Origin: Rotaria sordida
Lineage: Eukaryota; Rotifera; Eurotatoria; Philodinida; Philodinidae
NCBI GenBank assembly: GCA_905250125.1
Contig: CAJNOL010000271.1
Span: forward strand, 109,915 to 173,914
Reading direction: 5' to 3'
Length of the DNA stretch: 64,000 nt
Below are positions 49,641 to 61,300 of this stretch, one piece after another. Every line of letters begins with the position of its first letter. Positions within the stretch are counted from its first letter, which is position 1. Below the pieces are notes generated by a model that worked only from the letters and a program-made list of their open reading frames with translations, was not told the DNA's origin and did no database searches. The position numbers and the translations under genes were made by a program.

Positions 49641-51245
49641 ATAGATAAATATAACATAAATGAAAATTTTTATTTTATTATTTATCAGTTAGAAACTGAA
49701 GGAGTTTTTCTTTTTATAGTTTTTTAATGAAAATCTCTGCTCAATTTCTTTCCTTAGCGACATCATTTTGCAAAATAAAAATGCATATATCTCCGAAAGA
49801 TGAACTTTCTTTTAGATAATTTTTATCTATCATATCTATGTTGAATTACTTGAGATAACCTGAAAAATTCACTCCTTAGACTTTTATCCCATCAATTTAT
49901 TATTGAATAACTACCATTAGTGATAAGAGAGAAAATAAATACAAAGGTTTTAACTGTGTGAGTTTTCATTCTGAAAATATTGCAAATTCAAAAATTATTT
50001 TTGAAAACTAAATCGGACATTTTGTTGAGAACTCTTCAAACTACATATTTGTTTCTTTCTTCCATACTACCGGATGTGTTCAAAATTAAAAATCATTCTT
50101 GTATTGATTGAGATTTTCTTTCAGTATTTCAAACAATATTTATTTCAATATTAAAATGTTGAGATTTCATGAGGAAAGGATTTGTTATATTGACTAACAG
50201 ATATTTTTATAGGAAATTCTCATGAAGATAATTTATGTTCAAATTACTATTATGCAATCTATATTTATTGATGATCAATTATTGAATAAAAAAAAAATAA
50301 CTAATTTTATGATAAAGTTTTATCTTTCTTTAACGAGTTAATCTATCAACATATAGAATTAATTAAAAAAACAATTCTTTTACTATTCTATGAGATCCTC
50401 TATGAACCATTGAAATGAGCAATGATACATGCATTTTTTTTCTAGGTTGTATAATTTAAAAAAAAATATTTCAGGTACTTTCATCAAGTTGATTTGACAA
50501 ACTTTGCGTTTGATCTATGAGAATTATTAGGCTCTTAACAAAATTAGTCTAATCACAAGTGATTTTCTTAGTTGTCGAGAGCAACAATTCGGTTGCGAGT
50601 AAAGAAAAATGAACGTATTTTTTCACAGAAAAATATACATTAGCACTCAAAATTGATCATACACTTTACACAAAAGTAAACAAATACTGAGCAATAAAAT
50701 TTTTTCTATTTCATCGGTCTGAACAAGAAGACACATTTTTTCAAATATTTTAACTGAAACTTTGTTGAAATGTTTTAGAAATGCATCTTCTCGTTTAGAT
50801 CACTAAAAATACGAAAATTTAAATTGCTCAATTTTTATTTACTTTGTATGGGATGTATGATCAATTTTGAGCGAAATCAAAAAACTGGATTTTTATTATT
50901 TTTACTCTAGCACAACAAATATACGACGAATCAGAAAGATTAAACTTTCAGCAAATAAACCATAGCAACCGGACTGAATTTTGACAAAAAGTCACAACTC
51001 TATATGTTGAACTCATCTAGAGATATTAAAGAAACAAGATCATTTGTCAAGTGTATGATCACTTTCGAGCACCATTGTATAAGATCACAGAATAGCTACT
51101 TATTTATAGAAAATTCTTCAAGAACTCAATTTTATCTTGATCGATATCAATATTGTTATACTTCAAATCAAAAATAAAAGGGAATTCTAATAGAGAATTG
51201 ATTGTGTATTGCACATATGTTGTTTTCTTTTATTAACAAAAAAAA
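49641..51245. other. Intergenic stretch between convergent genes
   Basis: HVCN1 (plus) and the CYTH gene (minus) converge here. The only structure I see is the Tc1-like MITE 50638-51077. Confidence 0.5.
50638..51077. mobile_element. Tc1-like MITE with an internal extra end
   Basis: The left end TACATTAGCACTCAAAATTGATCATACACTTTACA and the right end, inverted (TACAATGGTGCTCGAAAGTG then ATCATACACTTGACA), are similar terminal repeats next to TA dinucleotides (50636-50637, 51078-51079). A third inverted copy (TGTATGATCAATTTTGAGCG) lies near 50858-50877. No transposase frame. The ends resemble Tc1/mariner-type termini. Confidence 0.75.
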
Positions 51246-52523
51246 CTAATGATAATCTTGAGTAGAATTTTTTTCTAATAATAAATCAATATAAGCATAT
51301 TTAATATGATTTTTTTCTTGAATTCCTATTTTTTGGCATAAATCTTTTGCAATTAATTGTCCTTGTTCAGATGTTTGATCATCCCGTAACATAACTTCAA
51401 GTTCAATGAAGATTGATGATTCCAAACCTTTAACTTGATCAATATGTATTCGTGTTTGTCCGTGACCTGTTAGAAATAAAGTTCGATGTTTATCAACTTG
51501 TCCACGAATTCCATTCAATGATAATGATAAAACATTCTAAAATAAAACCAATTAATTAATCATTGTCTTTTCGATGAGAAGACGAACGAATAATTTTTTC
51601 TAAATAAAATAATTATTTAACAAAAAAGGAAAAAAGCTTTTTTTTCTTTTCAAAATTTCACTTGTATTGATCTCTTTGTTTTTCTAAATATTTCCATCTT
51701 TGTTTAATTAGTTCATTAATATGAAAAGGTTTTTTAAATGGTCTTTGACTTCCTCCAAATCTTAATTGACCAGATTGTTTTTTTCCTCCTAATCCACCTC
51801 CACATCGTCTTGGTTTCCAGCCAAAGAGTTTTTTTGAAGCAACATCTTCAATTAATAATAAATGTTCATTAAATTTATATTCTTTATTTCTATCAATGTG
51901 TCCATCAAGAAAAGCATAACCTTTTGATTCACGTGTAACGATATCTCGAATAAGATTAATATTAGTTACATTAGGAAATATTTGTGCAAGATCATTTTCA
52001 GTACATGATGGTGGAATATGTCCAATAAATAATGATGAACATCGATGTGGAGGTTCGTATTTTGATTGATAAGCACGAGTTATAGCTCGATCATGTGGTA
52101 TTAAATCAGTTCCATCAATAGAACCGGACATTTGAGGATCATAAAATCCCCATTGAAAACATGTTGATCGATACATTATCTAGAAGAATAATAAAAGGAA
52201 CTCACTTTCAATTCATTTGGATGAGAAACAAATGCTATCGCATAATCTGAAACTTTAGAAATTGATAATGATGATATATCATTTCGTTCATAATAAATTA
52301 ATTGAGCTGGACCATCCTGAAAAATAATATTTCTCATAGATTAATCTAATTTCATTTCTACTTGTTCTATTCGTAATTTAAGTCTTCCACCTGATGGACA
52401 ATTAAAAAATGTATCATTCTGAGTAAAATGACGTGGAGGACCATCAGCCAATGGTCGAATTCGTTCTATTAAATCATTAATATCACCATCAATACGTGCT
52501 TTTATTTCAACGTTTCGAGGCAT
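51246..52523 (-). CDS. CYTH-domain (triphosphate tunnel) protein
   Basis: CYTH proteins are triphosphate tunnel enzymes (thiamine triphosphatase, inorganic triphosphatase, class IV adenylyl cyclase). Three exons (52523-52362, 52316-52206, 51536-51246) join in phase 0, giving 187 residues, a usual length for a single CYTH domain. Matches: MPRNVEIKARIDG (start of the tunnel), NDTFFNCPSGGRLKLRI, PAQLIYYERND, KVSDYAIA, IRGQVDKHRTLFLTGHGQTR, IHIDQVKGLESSIFIELEVM and YAYIDLLLE. The first Glu of the classical ExExK motif is Asn here (RNVEIK), as in a subgroup of the family. The Met at 52523 follows a TATAG site by 17 bases. The substrate cannot be told from sequence. Intron 2 (52205-51537) contains the whole SNRNP35 gene on the same strand. 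Confidence 0.9.
51658..52176 (-). CDS. SNRNP35: U11/U12 snRNP 35 kDa protein, nested gene
   Basis: A component of the U11/U12 di-snRNP, which recognises U12-type introns. A single open frame of 172 residues. Family marks: YDPQMSGSIDGTD and HDRAITRAY (human AGSIDGTDEDPHDRAVWRA), an RRM with RNP2 LFIGHI and RNP1 SKGYAFLD, and FGWKPRRCGGGLGGKKQSGQ with LRFGGSQRPFKKP. The RRM between RNP1 and the C-terminal block is about 8 residues shorter than in human. The long Arg/Ser/Asp-rich tail of the human protein (246 residues) is missing, so the protein is trimmed to its core. It lies inside intron 2 of the CYTH gene on the same strand. Its Met is 3 bases after a TTCTTCTAG site (AG 52181-52180), which itself is only 26 bases after the CYTH exon 2 end. 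No intron inside the coding part. Confidence 0.93.
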   Translation of the reverse strand: MYRSTCFQWGFYDPQMSGSIDGTDLIPHDRAITRAYQSKYEPPHRCSSLFIGHIPPSCTENDLAQIFPNVTNINLIRDIVTRESKGYAFLDGHIDRNKEYKFNEHLLLIEDVASKKLFGWKPRRCGGGLGGKKQSGQLRFGGSQRPFKKPFHINELIKQRWKYLEKQRDQYK

Positions 52524-54317
52524 TTACAAGAATATCTATCCTATATTTTATCCCTTCAATAATAATTTTTATTTAATCTAATCAGTCAATCAGTTTAAAG
52601 GCAAAAATATCGGCATCAATGTGGAGGTACAACAAAATTCATTAAAGGGTTCGCTAGTTATCAATATTTCATGATAAATTTGAAAAAATTTCAATAGAAA
52701 TTTCAGTATTACAAATTGACTGTTTAGTAAGCAGATTACAATTTTTTTGTTTTTATTCGAATTAAAAGCTGCTATAGCGATCCATTGACGTTAAAATACG
52801 AAAAATAATGGACTGTTGAGGTTTGTGAGTCATCATGTTGTTTCAACATATATCCTCGATAAAAAACTATGTTATAGTACCTGCAGAAATAAAACAAGAG
52901 ATAGTATAGTGGCTGTCTCTAACGATCTATGCAGTAATTAGAAATAGGTGTTCTGTATTTCAGTATTCTTTTTAGATCTTGTTTTTTAATAAAATGACTT
53001 TGATTTTTGTAAGCTCCTAAAAACACCTCTGAAACTTTTCTTTGAATGACTCAAAATGAATGTGTCAGTTTCATGAGGTATACATCCAATCCAGACATTG
53101 ACAATTCTATAAAATTCCACTAAACAATGGAATTTAATGTCGAACTAAGACGATCTGGTAGAAAAGATACGAGAGACTATGATAACGCCATGTTTTTTTA
53201 AATCAATCATATGTACAGACAGATTCTGATGCCCTATTTCGAAATAGGAATAACAAAAAGATTTGAAACTTTCGCAATTTAACTATTCTCATTGGGGCCT
53301 ATGCCTATGCAAAGTTTTCAGCCATAATTCAAAACTTATTTTTTCTTTGCGTCCCTGAAAGGAATCACAACATTCAGCTTAATAATACAATACAGATACT
53401 GTATTTTAACAGCAATAACCTACCAACCCAAACCCGTCTCAGGGTATCCATAACTCATTACTATCTACATGATGTACACAGACCCGAATCAATACCAATT
53501 GGACAGTTAGGGTACTTCGCTCCTTAGTTGCACTCAGCCGAAAAAAATGTTCAAGTTACACATATCAAGGTCGATCATGAATATGTTTGACCGCTTCCAG
53601 TAAACTACTAGTATCTCGTCTTTTAATTATTTAACAAATACCTAAGCATGCGAAGTATTAAAATGTGTCGTGTTTATGTGTCGTTCGCAAAAGTGTGGCA
53701 CACTCTATCACGGAAATTTGTCGCAGTCAAAATGTGTCGTACTATAGATGTATCGTAGTCTATCTGCTAACCATTCATTCACCGTTTTTATTGTACATAC
53801 CGTTATACAGAATCAACACTATTGAACATACTAAACTTATAGGTTTTTGTATGTCATTTTTTTCTAGATTACTTCTCGATTAGTCATTATTCTAGAACAT
53901 ACTGATAGATTGATCGATATTTGAAAATGAACTACTTCGAAGCGATCTGGTTAAAGACAAACTGACTTGAGCCAGTGAGCTCTTAAGAGTTTGTCGTCTT
54001 GGTTTTCAACAGTAGATATTATTAATTCAAATTAAGCTGAAAAAGTAGGCATTATTCGATGTTGCAGAAAAAAAAATAGACGTACCAAAGCTTAAGTTTG
54101 AACCATGTTTTCAAAATGTGTCACAAATTTAAAGTGTCGTGTATTGTGCCGTAAAGTACAGCACATGTTATATATATTATATTGGTGTGTAGGGAAAAAA
54201 CTTATTTATTTCATGAAACAGGAGCAATCTCCTTTCGTTTAAGAATATACATGATTTTCATAAAATTCGAAAACTATTAGTTTAATGTTACTACATAGAT
54301 AGAATTCAGTTTGTGTA
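52524..54317. other. Gene-free stretch
   Basis: No recognisable gene. Patches at about 53660-53755 and 54108-54170 repeat AATGTGTCGT and GTGTCGTGT-type words, possibly ends of a degraded element of about 500 bases. Confidence 0.4.
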
Positions 54318-55357
54318 TCAGTTGCACTTATTTATGTAAACGGCAACGGTGTTTGCAGCGCGGTTTGCGACAATAATATCAAGTTTACCATCCCCATTGA
54401 CATCAGCTGCTGTCACAGAATACGGGCTAGAGCTAGTACCATAAGTCACTTGAGTATCAAACGTGCCATTGCCTGTGTTGAGAAGAACACCGACGTTGTT
54501 TGCATTAGTGTTTGCGACAATGATGTCGCGTGTGCCATCGCTATCTATATCAGCTGCTGCTACAGATACTGGACCGGAGCCAGTCGAATAGTTTGCTTGA
54601 GCAACAAATGTGCCATTGCCAGTGTTGCGGAGAACACTAACGTAGTTCAGACCTTGGCTTGTGACAATAATATCAGTTTTGTTGTCTCCATTGATATCGG
54701 CTGCTACCACAGACGATGGAAAAGAGCCGGTTGAATAGACTACTTGAGCAACAAACGTTCCATTGCCAGTGTTGCGAAGAACGCCGATGTTGCTTGCAGC
54801 GAGGTTTGCGACAATAATATCAGGTTTGCCGTCCCCATTAACATCGGCTGCTGCAACAGATGTTGGGCTAGCGCCAGTGGGATAAGTCACTTGAGGAGCA
54901 AACGTACCATTGCCAGTATTGAAAAGAACTCCAACATTGCTTGCACCGAGATTTGCAACAATAATATCGAGTTTGCCGTCTCCATTAACATCGACTGATA
55001 CCACAGAGTTTGGATTAGAGCCAGTGGGATATGTCATTTGAGCAGCAAACGTGCCATTGCCAGTGTTGAAGAAAACATTGATGTTGTCTGCATTGTAGTT
55101 TGCGACAATCATATCGAGATTGCCGTCCCCATTAACATCGGCTGATGTCACAGATGTTGGACGAGCACCAGCGGGATAAGTTACTTGAGCAGCGAACGTA
55201 CCATTGCCAGTGTTGAGGAGAACGCTAGTGCTGTTTGAAAGACTGTTTGCGGTAATGATATCGGGTTTGCCGTCACCATTGACATCGGCTGCTACCACAG
55301 AATATGGATTAGAGCCAGTCGAATAGTTTACTGGTGTCGGAAATCTATTGCATGGAG
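54318..55357 (-). repeat. Seven coding tandem repeats (FG-GAP/VCBS), unit about 147 bases
   Basis: The terminal exon is a tandem array. Each unit encodes TY.TGS.P.SV.AADVNGD then G..DIIVAN and VLLNTGNGTF.AQ. Identity between units is high at DNA level as well, with gtgccattgccagtgttg recurring about every 147 bases. This suggests expansion or homogenisation within the exon. Its GC content is visibly higher than that of the surrounding non-coding DNA. Confidence 0.9.
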
Positions 55358-58300
55358 CTATTACGACATAAAAATTGTTATGATCACAGGTATGATTATG
55401 AAGAAGAACTGCCTCATCAGAGCTTTTTACTTTCAAACAACGTTATCCCAGCCATGGTTGATACGATACAAGTCGAGTGGATCATAACGCTCATCTTGAA
55501 AAGTTTCTGTTTTTCCCTCACGAAAGGAAATACTTTTTCTTGCGCCTTCTACGGTTTGCACTAGAGCACCTCTCCTCAAAAAATGATAATCCATTCGTCA
55601 ATCCTGACTACGTTCATTGCAGCTCTGTCCTCGATTACGGTATTATTATCATTGTTCAACCGTTCTCTGATTTCGTCATGTTGCTTTCAAAATTTTTCTA
55701 TTGGATTTGAACTAAATTTCATCTTAGATTCGATCAGTCCAGCAAATGATATCAAATCTATATGGACAGAACTCACGAGATTTTTCTTAGATACAATCAG
55801 TAGGATGATTGACAACGTGTCTTCGATATAGCGTGATCAGAAAATGATCTTAAAAAGAACTGTAGTTTGATCAGTACGCGTATTTGCCTAAGACATGGTA
55901 GAGAATGCACTTTAACTTAATAAAGTATACTTTGAGGAAACACAACAAGAATAGTACAGTCAAATTAACCTTACATTGAATCCAAAAACAAACATTCGGC
56001 TTTTCACTCCGATCAGACAACAACAATCTAACGCTTGCGTCCATCTAAATGGACATCTAAAAATATATATTCGTCCTTTTTATAATCCTAAACAATAAGT
56101 TCCTCGTTGTCTTTTTTCATCTACAGTAGCCAATCAGTCGTCTCATGAAAATTGAATAGGATTGCAAAAGTCAATGAACAAAGGAATGAGAAAAAGAAGA
56201 AATTCTCAGTTTCTTCTGTAGTTGAAGTGCAGGACATCTTGGCTGAGTATTAGCAATGATTTCTGATGAGTTGACCATTAATCTCAAGAAAGAAGCAGCT
56301 AATTCAAATCAACCGAAAATGAAATTGGAGGCCTCCTCACCCCTTAGAATTGATTTACCACTTATAATGGTCCATTTGAGCTGAAATTTTCACGAATGAG
56401 TGGTTCTAGTGGGATAAGTTTCTGGTAAACATTCAGCTCTATAGGTCACACTATACTGAACTTCCAGCTTATTGGATACACAACTCGAGGTGGTTTCAAA
56501 TTAAAGTTAATCTCTGTGCGCAACTGTTCATCAAACAGAATTTTAAAATTCCTACCGTTTTTTTTTAATGAGTATTTCAGTACGCATGTCTTAACACATT
56601 GGGCCCGATGTCGCCCACCGGTGGGCGACGCTATAGTTTAACGAGAAACTGTATAGAAAAACACTTTCTTTTGCTTTTTTCTTGGCAAGAAGTTAAACAT
56701 AGGGTGTCATCTGATCTATCTTCTGTACTTTATTTGAGCCCCTTATTCCATAGCATAATGCTTATTATTAAAACACTCAAGACAAAAAAATTTATCACAG
56801 TCAGAAATGAAGATAGAATAGATGACACCTTATGTTTAACCTCTTGCCAAAGAAAAAAAGCAAAAGAAAGTGTTTTTCTATACAGTTTCTCGTTAAACTA
56901 TAGCGTCGCCCACCAGTGGACGACATCGGGCCCAATGTGTTCAAATCAGCATAAAAAATGATGGTCTTGTTGAGGATAAAGTATAAATATATAATCCTTA
57001 TCTTGACTGTTAGTAGAAGCTTAATAATTCATATAGAAATATTTTATTCAATGCTGATACTACTGTTCGTGCAACATTAAATAAAAACATAAAGATAAGG
57101 AGGTATCTTTAATTTTATTTTATCAAATGTTGAGGATAGTTGCCATGATTATTTATACCAAGTTCGATCCTTTCTAACAATTTGTTAAAAGTTTCTTTGA
57201 AGCTTTTTCGAAAAAATTTTTAGGTACCTTGGAAACCGCTTGAGCTAATCATGTTTCATTTATTAAATCAGTTAAACTATATTCGATAGAATTAATTAGT
57301 GAAAAGTTACATTGTACCAGCCGTGGCGAATACAGTGGATATGATATCATATTGATACCTTCTGCTATCATGCAATTAATAACATTGGATGAGTATGAAG
57401 TCAACGATAACCTTCAAGCAATTTTGTACATTTTGAACCTGATGTCTCCATTTGTTTCCATATTTCATTAATAAAAAGCTTTGGAGAATTTTCAATATAA
57501 TACTTGTGACTTACAATCTTGCTTTTATCTACATTCAGGAGTATTTGATTTAAAGAATATATCAAACAAAGTGTTGGTTAAAATCTGTATTCATGAACAA
57601 TAGTCTTTGACGATTCATGTTTAATAAGCCAGCTAGCATCGGATAACTTATGACTAACCTATGTAAAATAAATCCATATCACGTAACTGGTAGTACTACA
57701 ATGCAACTGACATGGTCGAACAAAATTTTGCTAACTTTTTACAACAAATGGAATATAGTTAGCTCATGTGGTTTCCAACGTACCTAAAAGTTTTTTCGAA
57801 AAAAACTTCAAAGAAACTTTTAACAAATTGTTAGAAAGGATCGGACTTGGTATAAATAATCATGGCAGCTATTCTCAACATTTGATAAAATAAAATTAAA
57901 GATACCTCCTTATCTTCATATTTTTATTTAATGTTGTACGAACTTTTCGTCAGACCTAAGTAAAATCATCCCAAGTCACTTCTCCTCCTTGGGTCTATGT
58001 CAGTTACAGATACTTAGTATTATGCACATTGATCAATTAGAACTTCTTTTTCGAATCCAATTGGCCGAATACTCATGCATATACGCGATATATAAACGGG
58101 CATGCTGTCTTACATGTTGTTGTTGTTGATGATGTAGAAGTGGTCTTGGTTGTTGATGTGGAAGTTGTTGTCGTTGATGAGGTGGAAGTTTTTGTCGTTG
58201 ATGAGGTGGAAGTTGTCGTTGTAGTTGCCGTGGAAGTTGTTGTTGTAGTTGCTGTGGATGTTGTTGATGTGGAAGTTGTCGTTGTAGTTGCTGTGGATGT

Positions 58301-61300
58301 TGTTGATGTGGAAGTCGTTGTTGCTGTTGAGGGGGAAGTTGTTGTTGTAGTTGCTGTGGATGCTGTTGTTGCCATTGCTGTTGTTATTGTCGTTTTAGGT
58401 ATTGTGATCAAGGAAACAACCACTACAGCAATAATTGCGCCAGCAAGAACAAGAGCAAGTGGACACAGACATAAACAGATAGGTGAATATCGGCAACAGA
58501 TTGGATTAAAACTGCTAAATGCAAATTTTTCATAGTATAATAAGAACAAAGTACAAAAAATTACTGACCGTTTCTTTTTGTCTTTATTCGACTTTCGGTC
58601 ATGTAACTCCTTATAATCTGTTACATTTGACCATGAACCAAATGCCTACATTAATTTAAAAGATGAATATCGATAAAAGAAAAAAAAGAGCCTCGCTTTA
58701 ATTTCAGTTTTATCATCTAATAGAGTCAAATTATTTGGAACAATGTTTTGCTACAAATATGATTCATTTAGATCAAAGTAACTTTTATATATAAATAACA
58801 GAATTTCCAATTACCTGACGATTAGTTTCATTTGTTATTCCCAACGAATCCTTGCTGGCTATGGATAATCTTTGTTGATTATTTTCTCGACGTCTACTAG
58901 GCTTTCCATCTGTTCTTATTAAGAAACTATCTTGTTGCAGTGACTTTTTCTCCCAATCAACATTTGTTCGTTGATTGAAATGCGACTATAACGAGAAAAA
59001 TAAAAACGAAAACATTTCAACAAATTTTTAAAGTATAAGCCAATTAAATCTGTATATAAGAGCTCATTGAACCGAATGTGATTGTCCAGTTACACAAAAA
59101 AGTAATGAAAAACAATGACATTCGAATAGCAGAGCATATCCTAGATGTTTAAAATCGTTTAACAAGTCACATTTTGCGAATGTTTACCAATCAAAAAGAC
59201 ATTGTTTTGATAATATTTTAATTTACCTAAAATTGCACGTATGACACTATCGAATTCATGTGGTTTTCGATGCAAACACTTAATTCTTTTCTTGCAATTA
59301 TACAGTTTGATAATGTTTAGATGTGTAACAGTCTTAACTAGTATTATGGTATAATAGAATATAATGAACTATTCCTATACTATTTGATCGATCTTACGGA
59401 CTCTGTTGCTGAGGTGCGTACAAAGACAAATAAATTTCCATTTTATGCGATGGTTATCAGAAAAAATTTCTCATCCTGAAACCGAATGTTTTACACTTGA
59501 GGGTGTGGGTAGGTGGATGTGTAGCAAGGGAGAAACAGCGGACTCCATGTCTTCGGAACTCCAATAGGGGTGTAACAGCTTCACTTTAGCTCCTCTCAGA
59601 GAAGCTGTTAAAACGGCTCTTTTGATACGAGCTCAACTGGTATGAACTCGTTAGTGCTGTATTTGCACAACAAGTCAAATGTGTTCTGTTATGAGAACAC
59701 AGTACTAACGAGTTCATACCAGTTCAGCTCCTTTGAGAAGAGCTAAAGCGGAACTGTCACACCACTGAACTTCAATGGAGTGGAGTGCGCTGTTTTTCCC
59801 TTGGCATATGGGATGGATGGATGGATAGGTGGGGATGTGAGGTGAGTGTGAGGGCGGTCAAGTGATATTATCCTCACACTTACGCACACCCCACATCCAC
59901 ATCCGTTCCTCTCAATTACTGGTCAAATTTTTTTCTAAAATATCCTGATCTGCCAAAAGCTATCCCATCGTAACTTTTGGCAGGTCCACTTGGTCGTTTT
60001 TTTTCTTTCTAATTTTCAATGATACTTGAGCCACCACAGAGTTATTCAGACTAGTGAACAGCACTATTCAGGATACAGCTAAAAGGTGTTTTACTCAAAC
60101 GAATATCCGACCTTTTGGCTGTGCATGGCTATCTAAGGCCATCTAAGATGTTGTAAGTCATTCCTTAAAATTTTTTTGTGGAACATTTTCTATCAAAACA
60201 GCTTTGATAGCCTTGGTTACAGCACGGAAAGCAGTGATTAGGATCGATACCGTTTGATTGTTCAAGTTTGTCAAGTATTCATAGAATTTATGAAACTTGA
60301 CCGAATCGGAATTGTGTGCTACGCTAAGTGTAAGCAATTATCGTACGTCCTGCTTCAATTTAGTAACAGCAACTTTCTGAGAACTTGATCGTGGATTGAT
60401 ATATTTTATTTTTTAATTATACAAATTGTCGGATAATTTTTGGATTCTTATTTTACTAACAAATATTCTTAGCATGGATTATATATGATCGAAACGCATA
60501 GTCCTTCTTGCACATTTCCATTTTTTAATAGTATTATATCAGCTCGTTTTCGCGAAATGAACCAAACGACAACAGCTTATAGTGAAGGTTTTGACAAAAG
60601 ATTCTCCACTTTTAATGGATTTATCTCCAAGAATTTCGGCACTCTTATTCATTGCTCTTTAATCCCATCACTTGACGAGCTTGTCTTCTTCTATCAAACG
60701 ATTATTTGAGAAAATACTGTCGCTGAAATCTCTATTAAAATGGCTTCGCGAAATTAAGAAAGAATTGACATGTCTTGTCCCACTATTTCTCCAAAAATCT
60801 CATCACATGCCGTTCCAGGACGAGACGGGACTTGGTCTGCGTCCTGCGGAGCTCTTGTGGCATCTCTAAAAAGGTGTAAGATGGCCATAGAAAAGTTCTA
60901 CTCTAACTATTCTGCATTTTCAAAATATAGTATTTCCTATTTTCTCTTTGATAAGGGGAGCCAGAAAAATCTGACCTGCAGAGACGAAACTGGTATCGGT
61001 TATGGGCCGGTTCGGCCCGATATCAGTACGGTTTTCAGACTGATCGGTCTATCTTATTTAGTTTTCTGCTTTTATCATTCAAACTTATTCAAGATTTCTA
61101 CTCGGTCTTAATAGTATTTCGTCGAGAATGCGTTAGGAAATGTTTGGTAGACGTTAACTATATTAAAAATCACTATCCAGATGCAGAACTGTCACCGATA
61201 CTAGTCGCCAAAAATTCAGACCGATTCCATCCTTGTTTATCTGAAAATTACACTCATTAGTTTTGCCTTCGATGATAATCAAAAGGTATCGTTGGGACGT

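Larger units (their letters stand above)
55358..58113 (-). other. Large intron before the propeller exon
   Basis: A 2.76-kb intron with a GTAAGA donor and a GTAATAG acceptor. It carries the TTAA-type MITE 56595-56939 and the inverted-repeat element 57065-57943. No exon seen inside. Confidence 0.65.

Noticed and set aside
54450-54998. Open frames on the plus strand opposite the FG-GAP exon
   Set aside because: They are antisense shadows of the repeated coding units; the minus-strand product has clear repeat structure.
58140-58535. 131-codon Val/Asp-rich plus-strand frame
   Set aside because: It is the antisense of the Thr-rich stalk (ACA codons read backwards as Val-rich) and has no other support.
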